Positions 1-7,832 of a stretch of 28,018 nt of DNA are shown here, piece by piece. The stretch is from positions 1-28,018 of the IMG/VR virus record IMGVR_UViG_3300044994_000178. One strand, given 5' to 3'. Position 1 is the stretch's first letter. Every line of letters starts with the position of its first letter. This DNA is from a virus. A program made the position numbers and the translations under genes. The notes beneath the pieces were generated by a model, which was not told the DNA's origin, did not search any database, and was given only the letters and a program-made list of their open reading frames with translations.

Positions 1-893
1 TCCATAGTTACGGCTGAAGGGGCGTTACGAGTAGAGGACCCACGTGGACGAGTAGAAGGCCCACGTGCCGGTAACGCTTCATTGTCAGACGCCAGGGCAG
101 GATCTTGTTGAAGCGCTTTACGCTGTTTATCGCGATACGGAAGGCTGTAGTTGCCTAGCGTAAGCGCACGCACCGCGTTGTTACCGAGGTCCGATGCAGC
201 GCCGAGAGCACGTACGCCAATGTCGCCCATCAGAGATGGGTCGTTGGTCTGTAGACCAAAGCGTTCGCGATAGTCCTCAGTCGGAGTGTCGGCGACGTCC
301 ATAGCTGTAGCGCCAAGTGCACCAGCTGCGCCAGCACCTTTTAGCGCGCGCACAAACTTACCGCCTTCGCCTATTCCGCCAACACCTTTGTACTTCGCAG
401 CCTCGCGAACACGCTCGACGCCAGAGTCTGCTAGGGCTTTTGTCTTGTCTACCGCCTTTGCGATTTTTGCGTCGAGAGGCAGCTCGCGACTGAAATTCTT
501 CATGTCACGATTGACCCATTTAGTGTCGACACGCCCGCCGTCAGCAAACTCAGGCATCGCGTATTCGTCGACCGTGATCGACTCCATCTGCGGTTCCATC
601 GGCGTCATGTCTGCGCTCAAAGGCAGGCTGCGAGACAGCGCGCGCCTTGGCCTACCACGAGATTTTTTCCACTTCGCCAACCGCGCCCAGATCGGGTCCG
701 GCGTCTCGTAGTCGCTCATCAGGCTTTCAGGGTCGTAGCCAAGCCTTTTGAAGCCGCGAGCGGTATCCGTCTCGTTGTTCTCCAACTGGCGGATGCCGGC
801 GTCACGGATCTTCTCGAGCTGACGGCTAGCGCGCATCTGCTGTCCCGCCTCAAGCCCGCTCGTAAGCCCACCAAAGAAACTACCCAAGCTCAT
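1..893 (-). CDS. Putative virion-associated protein, 3' end beyond window
   Basis: An open reading frame of at least 297 codons runs from an ATG at 893 off the left edge, so the C-terminus is missing. The start follows a strong AGGAGG ribosome site placed inside the end of the upstream gene, one base after that gene's TGA. The protein begins MSLGSFFGGLTSGLEAGQ. It has a charged N-terminal half, an FADGGRVDTKW segment, and an Ala/Gly-rich hydrophobic stretch (AGAAGALGATAMDV). ADGG-type segments recur in the next gene and in a small gene beside the portal. Its position after the lysis and acetyltransferase genes, coupled to another virion-like protein, suggests an internal virion or DNA-ejection protein. 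I do not recognise a named family. The reading frame is certain; the function is inference. Confidence 0.75.
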   Translation of the reverse strand, partial: MSLGSFFGGLTSGLEAGQQMRASRQLEKIRDAGIRQLENNETDTARGFKRLGYDPESLMSDYETPDPIWARLAKWKKSRGRPRRALSRSLPLSADMTPMEPQMESITVDEYAMPEFADGGRVDTKWVNRDMKNFSRELPLDAKIAKAVDKTKALADSGVERVREAAKYKGVGGIGEGGKFVRALKGAGAAGALGATAMDVADTPTEDYRERFGLQTNDPSLMGDIGVRALGAASDLGNNAVRALTLGNYSLPYRDKQRKALQQDPALASDNEALPARGPSTRPRGSSTRNAPSAVTM

Positions 894-894
894 A

Positions 895-1929
895 TCAGCC
901 TCCTACCGGCAGGGCGCGACGGACCTGCTGCTCCTGCTGGGCTGCGGGGGTGTGATACTTCTGCAGCAGTTTGTCGAAAAACTCGCGGCCTTTTGCAGCC
1001 ACCACATCAGCGGGAATTACGTACTCCCCGACCGACAGCTTCGCGTGCACCTGATCGTCGATACCAGAGCCGTCCGTAGGGCCTTGAGTGACAGGTCCAA
1101 CTGGGTCGAGCGGCATGCCGCCGTCTGCAAGGTTAAGACCAAGTCCTACAAGGCCGCCAAGCCCGCTAGCAAGATTTGAATTGACCCTTTGTTGCGCGCC
1201 GAACCCGGCCAGTTGGTTCTGGTACCCCTGCGAGGCAATGTTTGCGGCCTGACCGACCCCCTGCAGAGCCTGACCGGAGAAACCGAGACTCGACGAGAGC
1301 GCACCAGTGCTGGTTCCCGTGGTCGCGTTCGCTCCGCCCACACCCGCCTGACCGGCCGCAATCGACTGCCCATAACTCTGGGCAACCTGCGACGGAAGAC
1401 CGCGACCGATATTGAGTGCATCAGCACGAAGTGCGCGCGCCGTGTTGTCAACGCGCTGGTCGGCGGCGTTGGCTGCGGCAGCTTGCGCCTGCGCCTGCTG
1501 AGTACGCATGCTAAGGTCGAGCGCCCTATTCCGAGTCTGAGACGGGTCGATGCCGTAGCTTTCTAGACGCTGCAGAGCGTTACGGCGGGCTGCGTCGAAC
1601 GACGTAGAGATGTCGGCGATCGCGCGTCCGCGCTCTTGTTGTCGCCGCTCAGGAGAGTCATAGCTTTGGAACTCGCCAATCAGGTTGTCTTCGAGCGGAC
1701 GGTATACATCTACGTACCGCTGTCGATCTTCGCGCGCGTTGCGGAACTGATCTTCCATCGCCGGCAGCTGGACGTCGAGTACACGGTTCAACGTCTCACG
1801 ATTCATCCGATCCTGCTCGCGTGCCCAGTCAAACTGCTCACGAGAAAGTCCGAGCTGCTCGCGGGCAATCTCTTCGGAGACTCGCGTCAGTTCAGATAGA
1901 TCAGGCGGCTTCGGTGCTTTACAACACAT
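895..1929 (-). CDS. Putative internal virion / tail-associated protein with GEYVIPADVV motif
   Basis: This 344-residue protein starts MCCKAPKPPDLSEL. Residues about 15-120 are charged and helical, probably coiled coil, with many Arg, Glu and Gln. An Ala/Gln/Gly-rich middle follows. The C-terminus (about 267-320) carries LADGG and then KLSVGEYVIPADVVAAKG. The combination of DGG, a short linker and LSxGEYVIPADVV is familiar from many phage internal-virion and tape-measure-like proteins, where its role is not well defined. The start overlaps the end of the acetyltransferase gene by 11 bases, so translation is probably coupled. The Cys-Cys after Met is not a clear lipobox, because no hydrophobic signal precedes it. 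A particle component acting in DNA ejection is likely but inferred. Confidence 0.7.
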   Translation of the reverse strand: MCCKAPKPPDLSELTRVSEEIAREQLGLSREQFDWAREQDRMNRETLNRVLDVQLPAMEDQFRNAREDRQRYVDVYRPLEDNLIGEFQSYDSPERRQQERGRAIADISTSFDAARRNALQRLESYGIDPSQTRNRALDLSMRTQQAQAQAAAANAADQRVDNTARALRADALNIGRGLPSQVAQSYGQSIAAGQAGVGGANATTGTSTGALSSSLGFSGQALQGVGQAANIASQGYQNQLAGFGAQQRVNSNLASGLGGLVGLGLNLADGGMPLDPVGPVTQGPTDGSGIDDQVHAKLSVGEYVIPADVVAAKGREFFDKLLQKYHTPAAQQEQQVRRALPVGG

Positions 1930-2440
1930 CGCGCAGCTCCTTCATCATCACGACCGCAGAAGGGGCGTAGCCCCTTTTAGTCAGCCACGGGACCAAATCT
2001 GTGCCACCTGTCGGGTGACGACTAGACAACGCAAAGATCTTACACCCGAGTTTTTTCAAACTTGACTCGACGTAATCCAAAAACACGCTGGCCGCACCCT
2101 TGCCACGACACTCTGGGGAGAGGAAAAAGGCGTCTTCCCGCCCAATGTACTCGCGTTTTGCATGACCGGACTGGTAGACGTAGCACGCCAAATACCCGAC
2201 TAGTTTCCCGTCAGTGCGCGCCGTGAACATTGCAAACTGCCCATTCTTTTCAGACACAAAATAACTGGCGTAGTCAACGTCCATTTCGAGAGGCGTACCT
2301 TTTTCAACCTCGTTCCAGTGCAAAGCAAAAAGCGGAGCGATTTCGTCTTTAATGTCGGAGAGTTTCTCGACACCAAACGTGAACGTCGTCTCTTGCAAGG
2401 TCACTGTCTTTGTCGGAAAAGCGTAGTACTGCACTGTCAT
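1919..2440 (-). CDS. GNAT-family N-acetyltransferase
   Basis: This 173-residue protein has GNAT architecture: a mixed N-terminal half, a central strand GKLVGYLACYVY, and an acetyl-CoA motif A, FLSPECRGKGAASVFLDYVE (about residues 107-126), containing the R-G-K-G-A pyrophosphate loop. It ends with a typical TKRGYAPSAVVMMKEL strand. GNAT enzymes transfer an acyl group from acyl-CoA to an amine. The substrate here cannot be read from sequence. The ATG overlaps the stop of the one-TM protein gene as ATGA (2437-2440), so it belongs to the lysis/virion transcription unit. GNAT genes placed between lysis and internal-virion genes are found in other podoviruses. They may modify a virion or host protein late in infection, but that is speculation. 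Confidence 0.8.
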   Translation of the reverse strand: MTVQYYAFPTKTVTLQETTFTFGVEKLSDIKDEIAPLFALHWNEVEKGTPLEMDVDYASYFVSEKNGQFAMFTARTDGKLVGYLACYVYQSGHAKREYIGREDAFFLSPECRGKGAASVFLDYVESSLKKLGCKIFALSSRHPTGGTDLVPWLTKRGYAPSAVVMMKELRDVL

Positions 2441-2832
2441 GTAAGGTCACTGCATGACGGAAGCGGGTATTGTCGGCCAGAAATTTTGTGATATTGAATC
2501 AGCAGTTTTTGCAGCGAATCGCTGTACAGATGTTTGACAGTAGTGTTCGCAGTACACTGCTTGGTGCGCGTGTCTAGTATCCGGCTCTCGAGGTCAGTCT
2601 CGCGCGCTTCTCGCCACTCACTTTTCAGTTGAGCGAGGTCGCTAGCGCTTGCAAAACCGGAATACACGGCACTTACATATCCAGACGAGAGCGCTATGTA
2701 AATTACAAGAGCTATGGCGGTGCTGAGCGACACAATAGTTACGCTCCACCTCCACCGATGATGTTCATCTGGATGCGCGGAATCGAGAGGCGGAAACAGC
2801 ATCGCCGCCATAATTTTTACGAATGACTTCAT
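2437..2832 (-). CDS. Single-pass membrane protein in lysis cassette (spanin candidate)
   Basis: This 131-residue protein has a short N-terminal cytoplasmic segment, one clear membrane helix at about residues 30-50 (VTIVSLSTAIALVIYIAL), and then about 80 residues with a charged, probably coiled-coil segment (DLAQLKSEWREARETDLESR). Two cysteines lie in the C-terminal part (KQCTAN and PSCSDLT). An N-in, C-out single-TM protein directly after endolysin and holin has the layout of an inner-membrane spanin (Rz-like). No partner outer-membrane lipoprotein ORF is evident inside or overlapping it, so the assignment is tentative. The ATG overlaps the holin stop as ATGA. It could instead be an antiholin or accessory lysis factor. 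Confidence 0.7.
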   Translation of the reverse strand: MKSFVKIMAAMLFPPLDSAHPDEHHRWRWSVTIVSLSTAIALVIYIALSSGYVSAVYSGFASASDLAQLKSEWREARETDLESRILDTRTKQCTANTTVKHLYSDSLQKLLIQYHKISGRQYPLPSCSDLT

Positions 2833-3356
2833 TTTTCACGATCCATCTTGGAGATGATCTGGTTCTTCTCCCTAGAACCAGCCGAAGACCCGAAGTAGTA
2901 GCCGAGCACCATGCCTACGGCAAGATCGAGCGTGCCAAGCCCACGCATGACGATCTCGCGGTTCTCCTGCGGCACAAGATACTGTAAGAGATACCACTGC
3001 ACAGTAAACCATCCAACAATCACGATTGCGGCAATGATCCGCGGAGTCCAGTTGTCGCCGGTTTTGATCTCGCGCTCACGCGCACTTGCGCGATCTCCAT
3101 AGGCGAGGCGGTCGCGCTCAACTTCAAGCTCTTCCATTGCCTTTCTGAAGTCGTACTCAGCCTGCTTGAGCTTCATGAGCGTTTCAGGATCTGCGCCAGA
3201 GATCACGGCAGCGACTTCCGACTCGTCTGCTTGCGCGTTACCAAGCACCTTATCGGCAATCGTCTTGACCGCAACACCGGCCAACGGGCCGCCCAGAGCC
3301 GTAGCCAAAGTCGGGGCAACGGTACCGACAATCTTTTTCCAGTCTGGCTTTGGCAT
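2829..3356 (-). CDS. Holin, three-TM GTA-type (PF11351-like)
   Basis: This 175-residue protein matches my knowledge of the 3TM holin family first named in gene-transfer agents. It has an N-terminal amphipathic/hydrophobic region (IVGTVAPTLATALGGPLAGV, about 10-29), a charged middle with the hallmark RLAYGDRASAREREIKTGD (83-101), then WTPRIIAAIVIVGWFTVQWY (103-122) and GTLDLAVGMVLGYYFGSSAG (141-160) as membrane helices, and a basic tail. The family forms lesions in the inner membrane that let the endolysin reach peptidoglycan. It follows the endolysin gene with a TAATG overlap, completing an endolysin-holin order. The family call is strong; timing or regulation cannot be read. Confidence 0.88.
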   Translation of the reverse strand: MPKPDWKKIVGTVAPTLATALGGPLAGVAVKTIADKVLGNAQADESEVAAVISGADPETLMKLKQAEYDFRKAMEELEVERDRLAYGDRASAREREIKTGDNWTPRIIAAIVIVGWFTVQWYLLQYLVPQENREIVMRGLGTLDLAVGMVLGYYFGSSAGSREKNQIISKMDREK

Positions 3357-3904
3357 TAGATCACCACACGTGTACGGAACCAGCCATAGATGAAATCTTC
3401 GTCTTTCTCGCGGCGCTCAGCGAGTTCGACGTAGAACGCTCCCTGAAGAGAATTCAGCATCCGAAGGAGGACAGTTTCCCCTTCGCTCTTGCGCTTCGTC
3501 AGGTACGCCCGAAGTGCGGCGAGCGTGACCCGCCCAACACGCCCGTCCACAACGACGTCGCCAAAGTCCACCTGCTGCCGGTTGAGCACGTTCAGGCTGC
3601 GTTGCAGCCAGCGGCTTGCAGTAGGTACGCCGACGTTCACCGCAGAGTCGAACAGCTCCATCGCAAGCGGCAAAGAAAGCGACGAAACTTCGTCAAGCAG
3701 TAGCGAGTCCCAGTACTGCTCCTTGTAGATCCGTGCCGCCAGATCGAACGGCAACTCGGTCATTAGACCGTCGTAACCGAACGCGCGGGCCACCTTTTCG
3801 GTGATGCCGTATCGGGTCTGTCCACCGCTGTCGGAAGGATGATTCGAATACCCCCCTTCGAGGCCGGTGGTGTGCGCAAGAGCGCGCTCGAACGCAGTTG
3901 GCAT
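3356..3904 (-). CDS. Endolysin, GH108 N-acetylmuramidase with C-terminal peptidoglycan-binding domain
   Basis: This 182-residue protein carries the GH108 signature near its N-terminus: LEGGYSNHPSDSGGQTRYGI (about 15-34), with Glu16 of EGGY as the expected catalytic acid. The downstream pattern YKEQYWDSL and LFDSAVNVG fits the same fold. The C-terminal part (about 95-182), with VDGRVGRVTLAAL, matches the PG_binding_3 domain usually fused to GH108. Length is normal for the family. GH108 enzymes cleave the glycan backbone of peptidoglycan at lysis. No signal peptide or signal-anchor is visible, so release should depend on the holin encoded immediately downstream. The ATG is preceded by a GGGGG-type ribosome site. 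Confidence 0.92.
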   Translation of the reverse strand: MPTAFERALAHTTGLEGGYSNHPSDSGGQTRYGITEKVARAFGYDGLMTELPFDLAARIYKEQYWDSLLLDEVSSLSLPLAMELFDSAVNVGVPTASRWLQRSLNVLNRQQVDFGDVVVDGRVGRVTLAALRAYLTKRKSEGETVLLRMLNSLQGAFYVELAERREKDEDFIYGWFRTRVVI

Positions 3905-3973
3905 TGCTGCCCCCTAATTGGCTGGTGCTTCTATACCATTTCCAACAGATGTGAGCAACCTAACTGATAAGCC

Positions 3974-4204
3974 CTACGAGCCGTACCCCTGCGTACCGCC
4001 TCCTCCCCCCGTGGCGGATGGCCACGGTTTTTTAAGTATGAGGGTCGGCATGATCTGCGGCGTATTCAAATCCCTACCTCCTACAAGCCGAGAAACCACT
4101 TGCACAGGGCGCCTTAACGTCAGCGTCGGCATCAACTGTGGCGTGTTTAGGTACGCACCATTTGTGTGTTTCGCCGGTTTAGCGATACCTAAAAGAACGG
4201 CCAC
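3974..4204 (-). CDS. Small Pro/Gly-rich protein with internal LNTPQxMPTL repeat
   Basis: This 76-residue ORF starts at GTG (4204) four bases after the stop of the upstream virion gene, with GGAG at good spacing. It contains two copies of a short repeat: YLNTPQLMPTLTLRRPV (about 18-34) and DLNTPQIMPTLILKKPW (45-61), followed by a Gly run (GGGGGTQGYGS) at the C-terminus. I recognise no family. The duplicated unit, spacing and ribosome site argue that it is real and probably a minor virion or tail component. The 3' part of the gene overlaps a hairpin plus T-tract that reads as a terminator only on the opposite strand. Confidence 0.6.
   Translation of the reverse strand: MAVLLGIAKPAKHTNGAYLNTPQLMPTLTLRRPVQVVSRLVGGRDLNTPQIMPTLILKKPWPSATGGGGGTQGYGS
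4009..4033 (+). terminator. Terminator-like hairpin on the non-coding strand
   Basis: A perfect 7-bp stem, CCGTGGC / GCCACGG (4009-4015 and 4021-4027), with a 5-base loop is followed directly by six T on the plus strand. No plus-strand gene lies upstream, and the site is inside a minus-strand gene. It could stop antisense transcription or be a coding coincidence (codons for KKPWPSATG). Confidence 0.3.
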
Positions 4205-4207
4205 GGC

Positions 4208-5149
4208 TTACTCCCAAAGCATGAAGAGACCAACGTTAGAAGTTGCGCCGCCCGCTACGGGCATGGCAACGGACGTAGCACCGGGATGACCGATACTGAT
4301 GAACGTACGGGCCGTAGACCCCTTCGTCGCTAGTGAGAACGTATTACCCACAGGTACTTCGTTCCGTAGCACCAGTCCGCAGTGTAGATGCGTATCGATC
4401 GCGGGCGTTGCGTAGAAGAACGGCACAACGTACGTGTCTGAGCCGACCTGCGTGCTCGTTAAGTTGTGCGGCCAAAATCCAAAGTGCGGCGCATTGTTTG
4501 CGAAACTAGTATTAACAGGATATCGTGTTGCTGAGCTGACGTCCCACACCTGCTGATATAGCGCTCCGTTGCCTCCACCACCACCAGTGGCAGAGATCGT
4601 ACCTCCCATAGATATGTTATATACGCCTGCGTCAGTAGGCGCACCACTAGAATTAGTGGTGCGACCGATGAATAGCACGCCGTTATTAGCGTCAGTGCCC
4701 TGCGCACCCGTCTTCCACGCTACACCAAGAAAACCTAGATTTGCGTTGTAGCAGAACCGCGAAACGTAAGACGTAGACGTCGAGTTCGGAGAACTACTAT
4801 GAGTCATCGCCCGCTGGCCGAGCATCGCCCCGGTAATTACGCCTGCACCGTCAGTCCCAGAGCCAATTGCTACCTGAATTCGCGGAATTGTTGCGCTGGC
4901 GTCGGTGCCAAAGTCGAAACGGATGAAGATCGGCGTCGTGTTGTGCAGTGTGTCGTTGAAACGGAAAATCGCATATCCGGCATTGGTGCTAACACCAGGC
5001 CGCGTCACCGTTGTAGTGTCGATCTGCCCCGTATCCGAAGTCTGTGTCAAGCCAACCGCATTAAGCTGAGCAATGAACTCCGCGACCCACGCACGGAAAC
5101 CAGTGGTACTGCTGTGGTCTAATACGGTAGTAGTCGATGCAGTAGCCAT
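4208..5149 (-). CDS. Virion structural / tail protein
   Basis: This 313-residue protein starts MATASTTTVLDHSSTTGF after a GAGGT ribosome site. It is rich in Thr, Ser, Gly and Asn with many short beta-prone segments, as in tail and appendage proteins. The segment FRAWVAEFIAQLNAVGLTQT, followed by DTGQID, GYAIFRFND and a PIFIRFDFGT strand, resembles a virion family I have seen in proteobacterial phages. It lies between other tail proteins and the lysis cassette. Function beyond a probable beta-rich structural role is not assignable; a tail-tip or decoration role is possible. Confidence 0.7.
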   Translation of the reverse strand: MATASTTTVLDHSSTTGFRAWVAEFIAQLNAVGLTQTSDTGQIDTTTVTRPGVSTNAGYAIFRFNDTLHNTTPIFIRFDFGTDASATIPRIQVAIGSGTDGAGVITGAMLGQRAMTHSSSPNSTSTSYVSRFCYNANLGFLGVAWKTGAQGTDANNGVLFIGRTTNSSGAPTDAGVYNISMGGTISATGGGGGNGALYQQVWDVSSATRYPVNTSFANNAPHFGFWPHNLTSTQVGSDTYVVPFFYATPAIDTHLHCGLVLRNEVPVGNTFSLATKGSTARTFISIGHPGATSVAMPVAGGATSNVGLFMLWE

Positions 5150-5152
5150 GCT

Positions 5153-5986
5153 TTACCTCAATGTTAGCGACACATGAATGTAATTAAAATTCGAAGTCGA
5201 AACAAGCTCAAACAGCAATACATCGTCAGCGGCGAGTGAGGTCGTCCAGCCTGTAAGCGTCGTGTCGTTCGTTGCACTTTGCGACGAGAGCCCTAGGTTG
5301 TTACTGATAAGCGTGCCCGCACCATACGCTCCAAGCGTCGTGCGACGAACCTCTACTACGCAGTTTCCCGGACCACCGCGCGTGACAATCACTGCTTGGT
5401 GTATCGTACACGCTACAGGAACGTGAACAGCCACGACCGGAGCATCGCCTGCAACGATGGGGTTTACGCCATTGACCCACGTTGCAGTCTTTTGAACCGT
5501 CTGTTCTTTGTACGTAGCCCACTGTCCGTCACCGCGTAGATACTTCGTCGTGTCTGGAACGCCTGAACCGAGACGCGTAGCCGCGATAATGCCTGATGTA
5601 ATTTGCGACGCCGCGATAACAAGTAGCGCTTGATGCTGAGTAACAAACGTTGACGGGATGTCCGTCGGGTAAAGGGTATCGTTGTTCCAGTTACCCGACC
5701 GTAAACGCAGAAAATCACCTTCAGCTGCGTCAGTAAGATCGGCGACATTTGAGATCTGCGAAAGGTCAGCACCGACAAACGAATTGGAGTTACCCTCCAG
5801 TGTGATCAGCCCAAGATCGATTAGTTCTTTTACACGAACAAACGAATTTAAAAGATCGTTTGTACGGCGCTGACCGATCTCCAATGCTTCTTTTATCGCT
5901 TGAAGTACCCGAGTATGGTTATCCACATCCCCGGTAATAGCGGGGATGCTTGGGTAATTGCGGTTAGCGGTAAACTTGACGGCCAT
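5153..5986 (-). CDS. Putative tail/virion protein
   Basis: This 277-residue protein's ATG at 5986 shares its A with the preceding TGA (TGATG), which favours it over an in-frame TTG one codon upstream. Residues about 1-70 are mixed and helical with a neck-like NHTRVLQAIKEALEIGQRRT segment. The middle has a fibre-like stretch (LSQISNVADLTDAAEGDFLR, TKYLRGDGQWATY), and the C-terminal 100 residues are beta-rich (TIHQAVIVTRGGPGNCVVEV). The GDGQW motif is common in phage tail-fibre proteins just before receptor-binding or trimer regions. A tail-fibre-like or appendage role is plausible. No enzymatic motif is visible. Confidence 0.68.
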   Translation of the reverse strand: MAVKFTANRNYPSIPAITGDVDNHTRVLQAIKEALEIGQRRTNDLLNSFVRVKELIDLGLITLEGNSNSFVGADLSQISNVADLTDAAEGDFLRLRSGNWNNDTLYPTDIPSTFVTQHQALLVIAASQITSGIIAATRLGSGVPDTTKYLRGDGQWATYKEQTVQKTATWVNGVNPIVAGDAPVVAVHVPVACTIHQAVIVTRGGPGNCVVEVRRTTLGAYGAGTLISNNLGLSSQSATNDTTLTGWTTSLAADDVLLFELVSTSNFNYIHVSLTLR

Positions 5987-7821
5987 CAAATAGCCCCAAG
6001 TTCTTTACCAGTACCTGCAATGCTTACTGAGTACACGTTCGTGTTTGAAACCATCTCAAACTGGTAGACGTCACGTTTGAACCCAGTAGGCAGCCTGACC
6101 ATATCCTGAGTCGTCACAATGGTATCGAACACAATCTCGTCGTTCGCATACATGGTGAACCGAACTGCTGAAGTTTGCAGCAACATGAAATTTATCGGGT
6201 AAAGCGGCGACCCACCGAGCGGCATGCGGTTTTCAGGCTCAGTCCAGCTCGGTACAAGCCCTTTTTTCTCTACACCATGCAGCACATGCCCATTCAACGT
6301 ATTCAACCGAGCCGCGTTAAATCGCGCTTGGTTGTACGGCAAGTAGTAATCCAAAATGTCGTCTTCGACATTGTCCGGAGCGTCATCGAATTTGATCTTC
6401 AGCGCGCCAAAATTCACAGGCGACGGTAAATGGAACTGCTTAGACTTCCATCGCCAGTACAAACGCTCAGAACTTTTTGGGTCCCATTCCCACACACGGT
6501 CGTTGTAGATCAGATAGACGTCTCCGTTGTACCGGTCGGTCTCAATACCTTCGACGTCGTTAAACCGATCAATCTCAACAAGACGCGCAGTAGGTTCAGT
6601 CGGATCAAAAATGAACCCAAACGACGGGCCGGTAAACGCAATGTACTGCATACCATAAGTAGCAGCAAAAATAGTGTCTGGCGAATACCTATTGAGCCAC
6701 TCTTCTTTTGTCATGAGTGGCTGAGTGACGATTTGTGGTGTACCGCCATTTGTAAACGCAAGTCCGTTGACCGTCGGGTAATACACCCCATTTGGGGTCG
6801 AGACAATACCGCGCCTCGAAAGGCAGGGCATGATCGCATCGAGCTTTTGCACAGTGAACGAAGATGGCGTTACGCCAGCTCCGATGTAAGGGTTCGACTC
6901 CGTGCCTATGATCAACGTCGAGCCGACTACGGCAAGCCCGACAATCTCAAACTCGGTAGACAGCTCGTACTCTACAGGCCATGCGTGCGGACGGTACGGC
7001 TCAGAAAACAACAGTCGCCTACCAACCCACCCGACGAGAAAGCCATTGGGCATCACCACGAAGCCTTCCATATCTGCGGGGGGAGGCTGCCACGTCGTCG
7101 ACTCGAGCAGCGAGTTAAGCGCTGCGTCGTCGTCTGACAAGGTGTCGTTGTACGTAGTGGTCGCAATAGGTACTTCGGCGACGAAAAAGAATGACGAGCT
7201 GCTATTACCCGGCACAGTCCGATAGATGCGCTTTTTAGTGATCAGACGGTGCGACGCGTCTGGCACAGACGTTGGCAGATTGCTAATTACCCACGTGCCT
7301 GTTGCGGCTGTTTGTACGGGAGTAGGTTCGCTGTTAGGCCCTTCTTCGCCAAAATCACTGACGAAGGTCACAACGTACGAACGAGTAGTGGCAGTACCGG
7401 CATCGGGTGGGGTTACTGTAGGCTGCGTAGCGGGTGCAGGCACGCCAAGATAAAGCTCCGGAACGTTGCTTACAATCCGCTGTAGCGTGTTGTATTTGGG
7501 CCGGCCATCTCCCGCCCAATAGTACCGGTTATGAAGGTCGTTGATGATTGGCGATCGAATAATGTCGACTTCACGACGGTCAAAAGCAAGCCACTCGTCG
7601 CTGCCGTAGTAGTAGTCGTTCGCTTTAGGGATTCGAAACGCCCGCCGCACCGTAAAATTGTTATCTGACAAATCTACAACTTCACGAGGTGCGCGAAATC
7701 CACGAGCTTCACCAGACAAAAGTTTTGTGTTACTGGCTGTTGTTGCCGCCGAGTTAGGCAGCAATCGCGCAGATACACGAGGAATCATCCCCATGAAATT
7801 CTCTAGCTTGATTGCTGGCAT
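5986..7821 (-). CDS. Large tail protein (tubular/nozzle- or stabilisation-like)
   Basis: This 611-residue protein is the largest of the tail block. It begins MPAIKLENFMGMIPRVSARL, followed by LPNSAATTASNTKLLSGEAR. That opening (small-domain start, inventory of parameters, then WTGDG/YYWAGDGRPKYN) is typical of a podovirus virion family placed next to tail-fibre genes. An Ig-like or fibronectin-like segment lies at about 128-225 (TRSYVVTFVSDFGEEGPNSE), and the rest is repeated beta sheet consistent with a propeller (VGLAVVGSTLIIGTESN, GVYYPTVNGLAFT, MQYIAFTGPSFGFIFDP). By position and fold pattern it may be the tail nozzle or hub equivalent. That assignment is inferred, not motif-proven. It has a GAGGT ribosome site. 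Confidence 0.72.
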   Translation of the reverse strand: MPAIKLENFMGMIPRVSARLLPNSAATTASNTKLLSGEARGFRAPREVVDLSDNNFTVRRAFRIPKANDYYYGSDEWLAFDRREVDIIRSPIINDLHNRYYWAGDGRPKYNTLQRIVSNVPELYLGVPAPATQPTVTPPDAGTATTRSYVVTFVSDFGEEGPNSEPTPVQTAATGTWVISNLPTSVPDASHRLITKKRIYRTVPGNSSSSFFFVAEVPIATTTYNDTLSDDDAALNSLLESTTWQPPPADMEGFVVMPNGFLVGWVGRRLLFSEPYRPHAWPVEYELSTEFEIVGLAVVGSTLIIGTESNPYIGAGVTPSSFTVQKLDAIMPCLSRRGIVSTPNGVYYPTVNGLAFTNGGTPQIVTQPLMTKEEWLNRYSPDTIFAATYGMQYIAFTGPSFGFIFDPTEPTARLVEIDRFNDVEGIETDRYNGDVYLIYNDRVWEWDPKSSERLYWRWKSKQFHLPSPVNFGALKIKFDDAPDNVEDDILDYYLPYNQARFNAARLNTLNGHVLHGVEKKGLVPSWTEPENRMPLGGSPLYPINFMLLQTSAVRFTMYANDEIVFDTIVTTQDMVRLPTGFKRDVYQFEMVSNTNVYSVSIAGTGKELGAI

Positions 7822-7832
7822 AAAACTACCTC

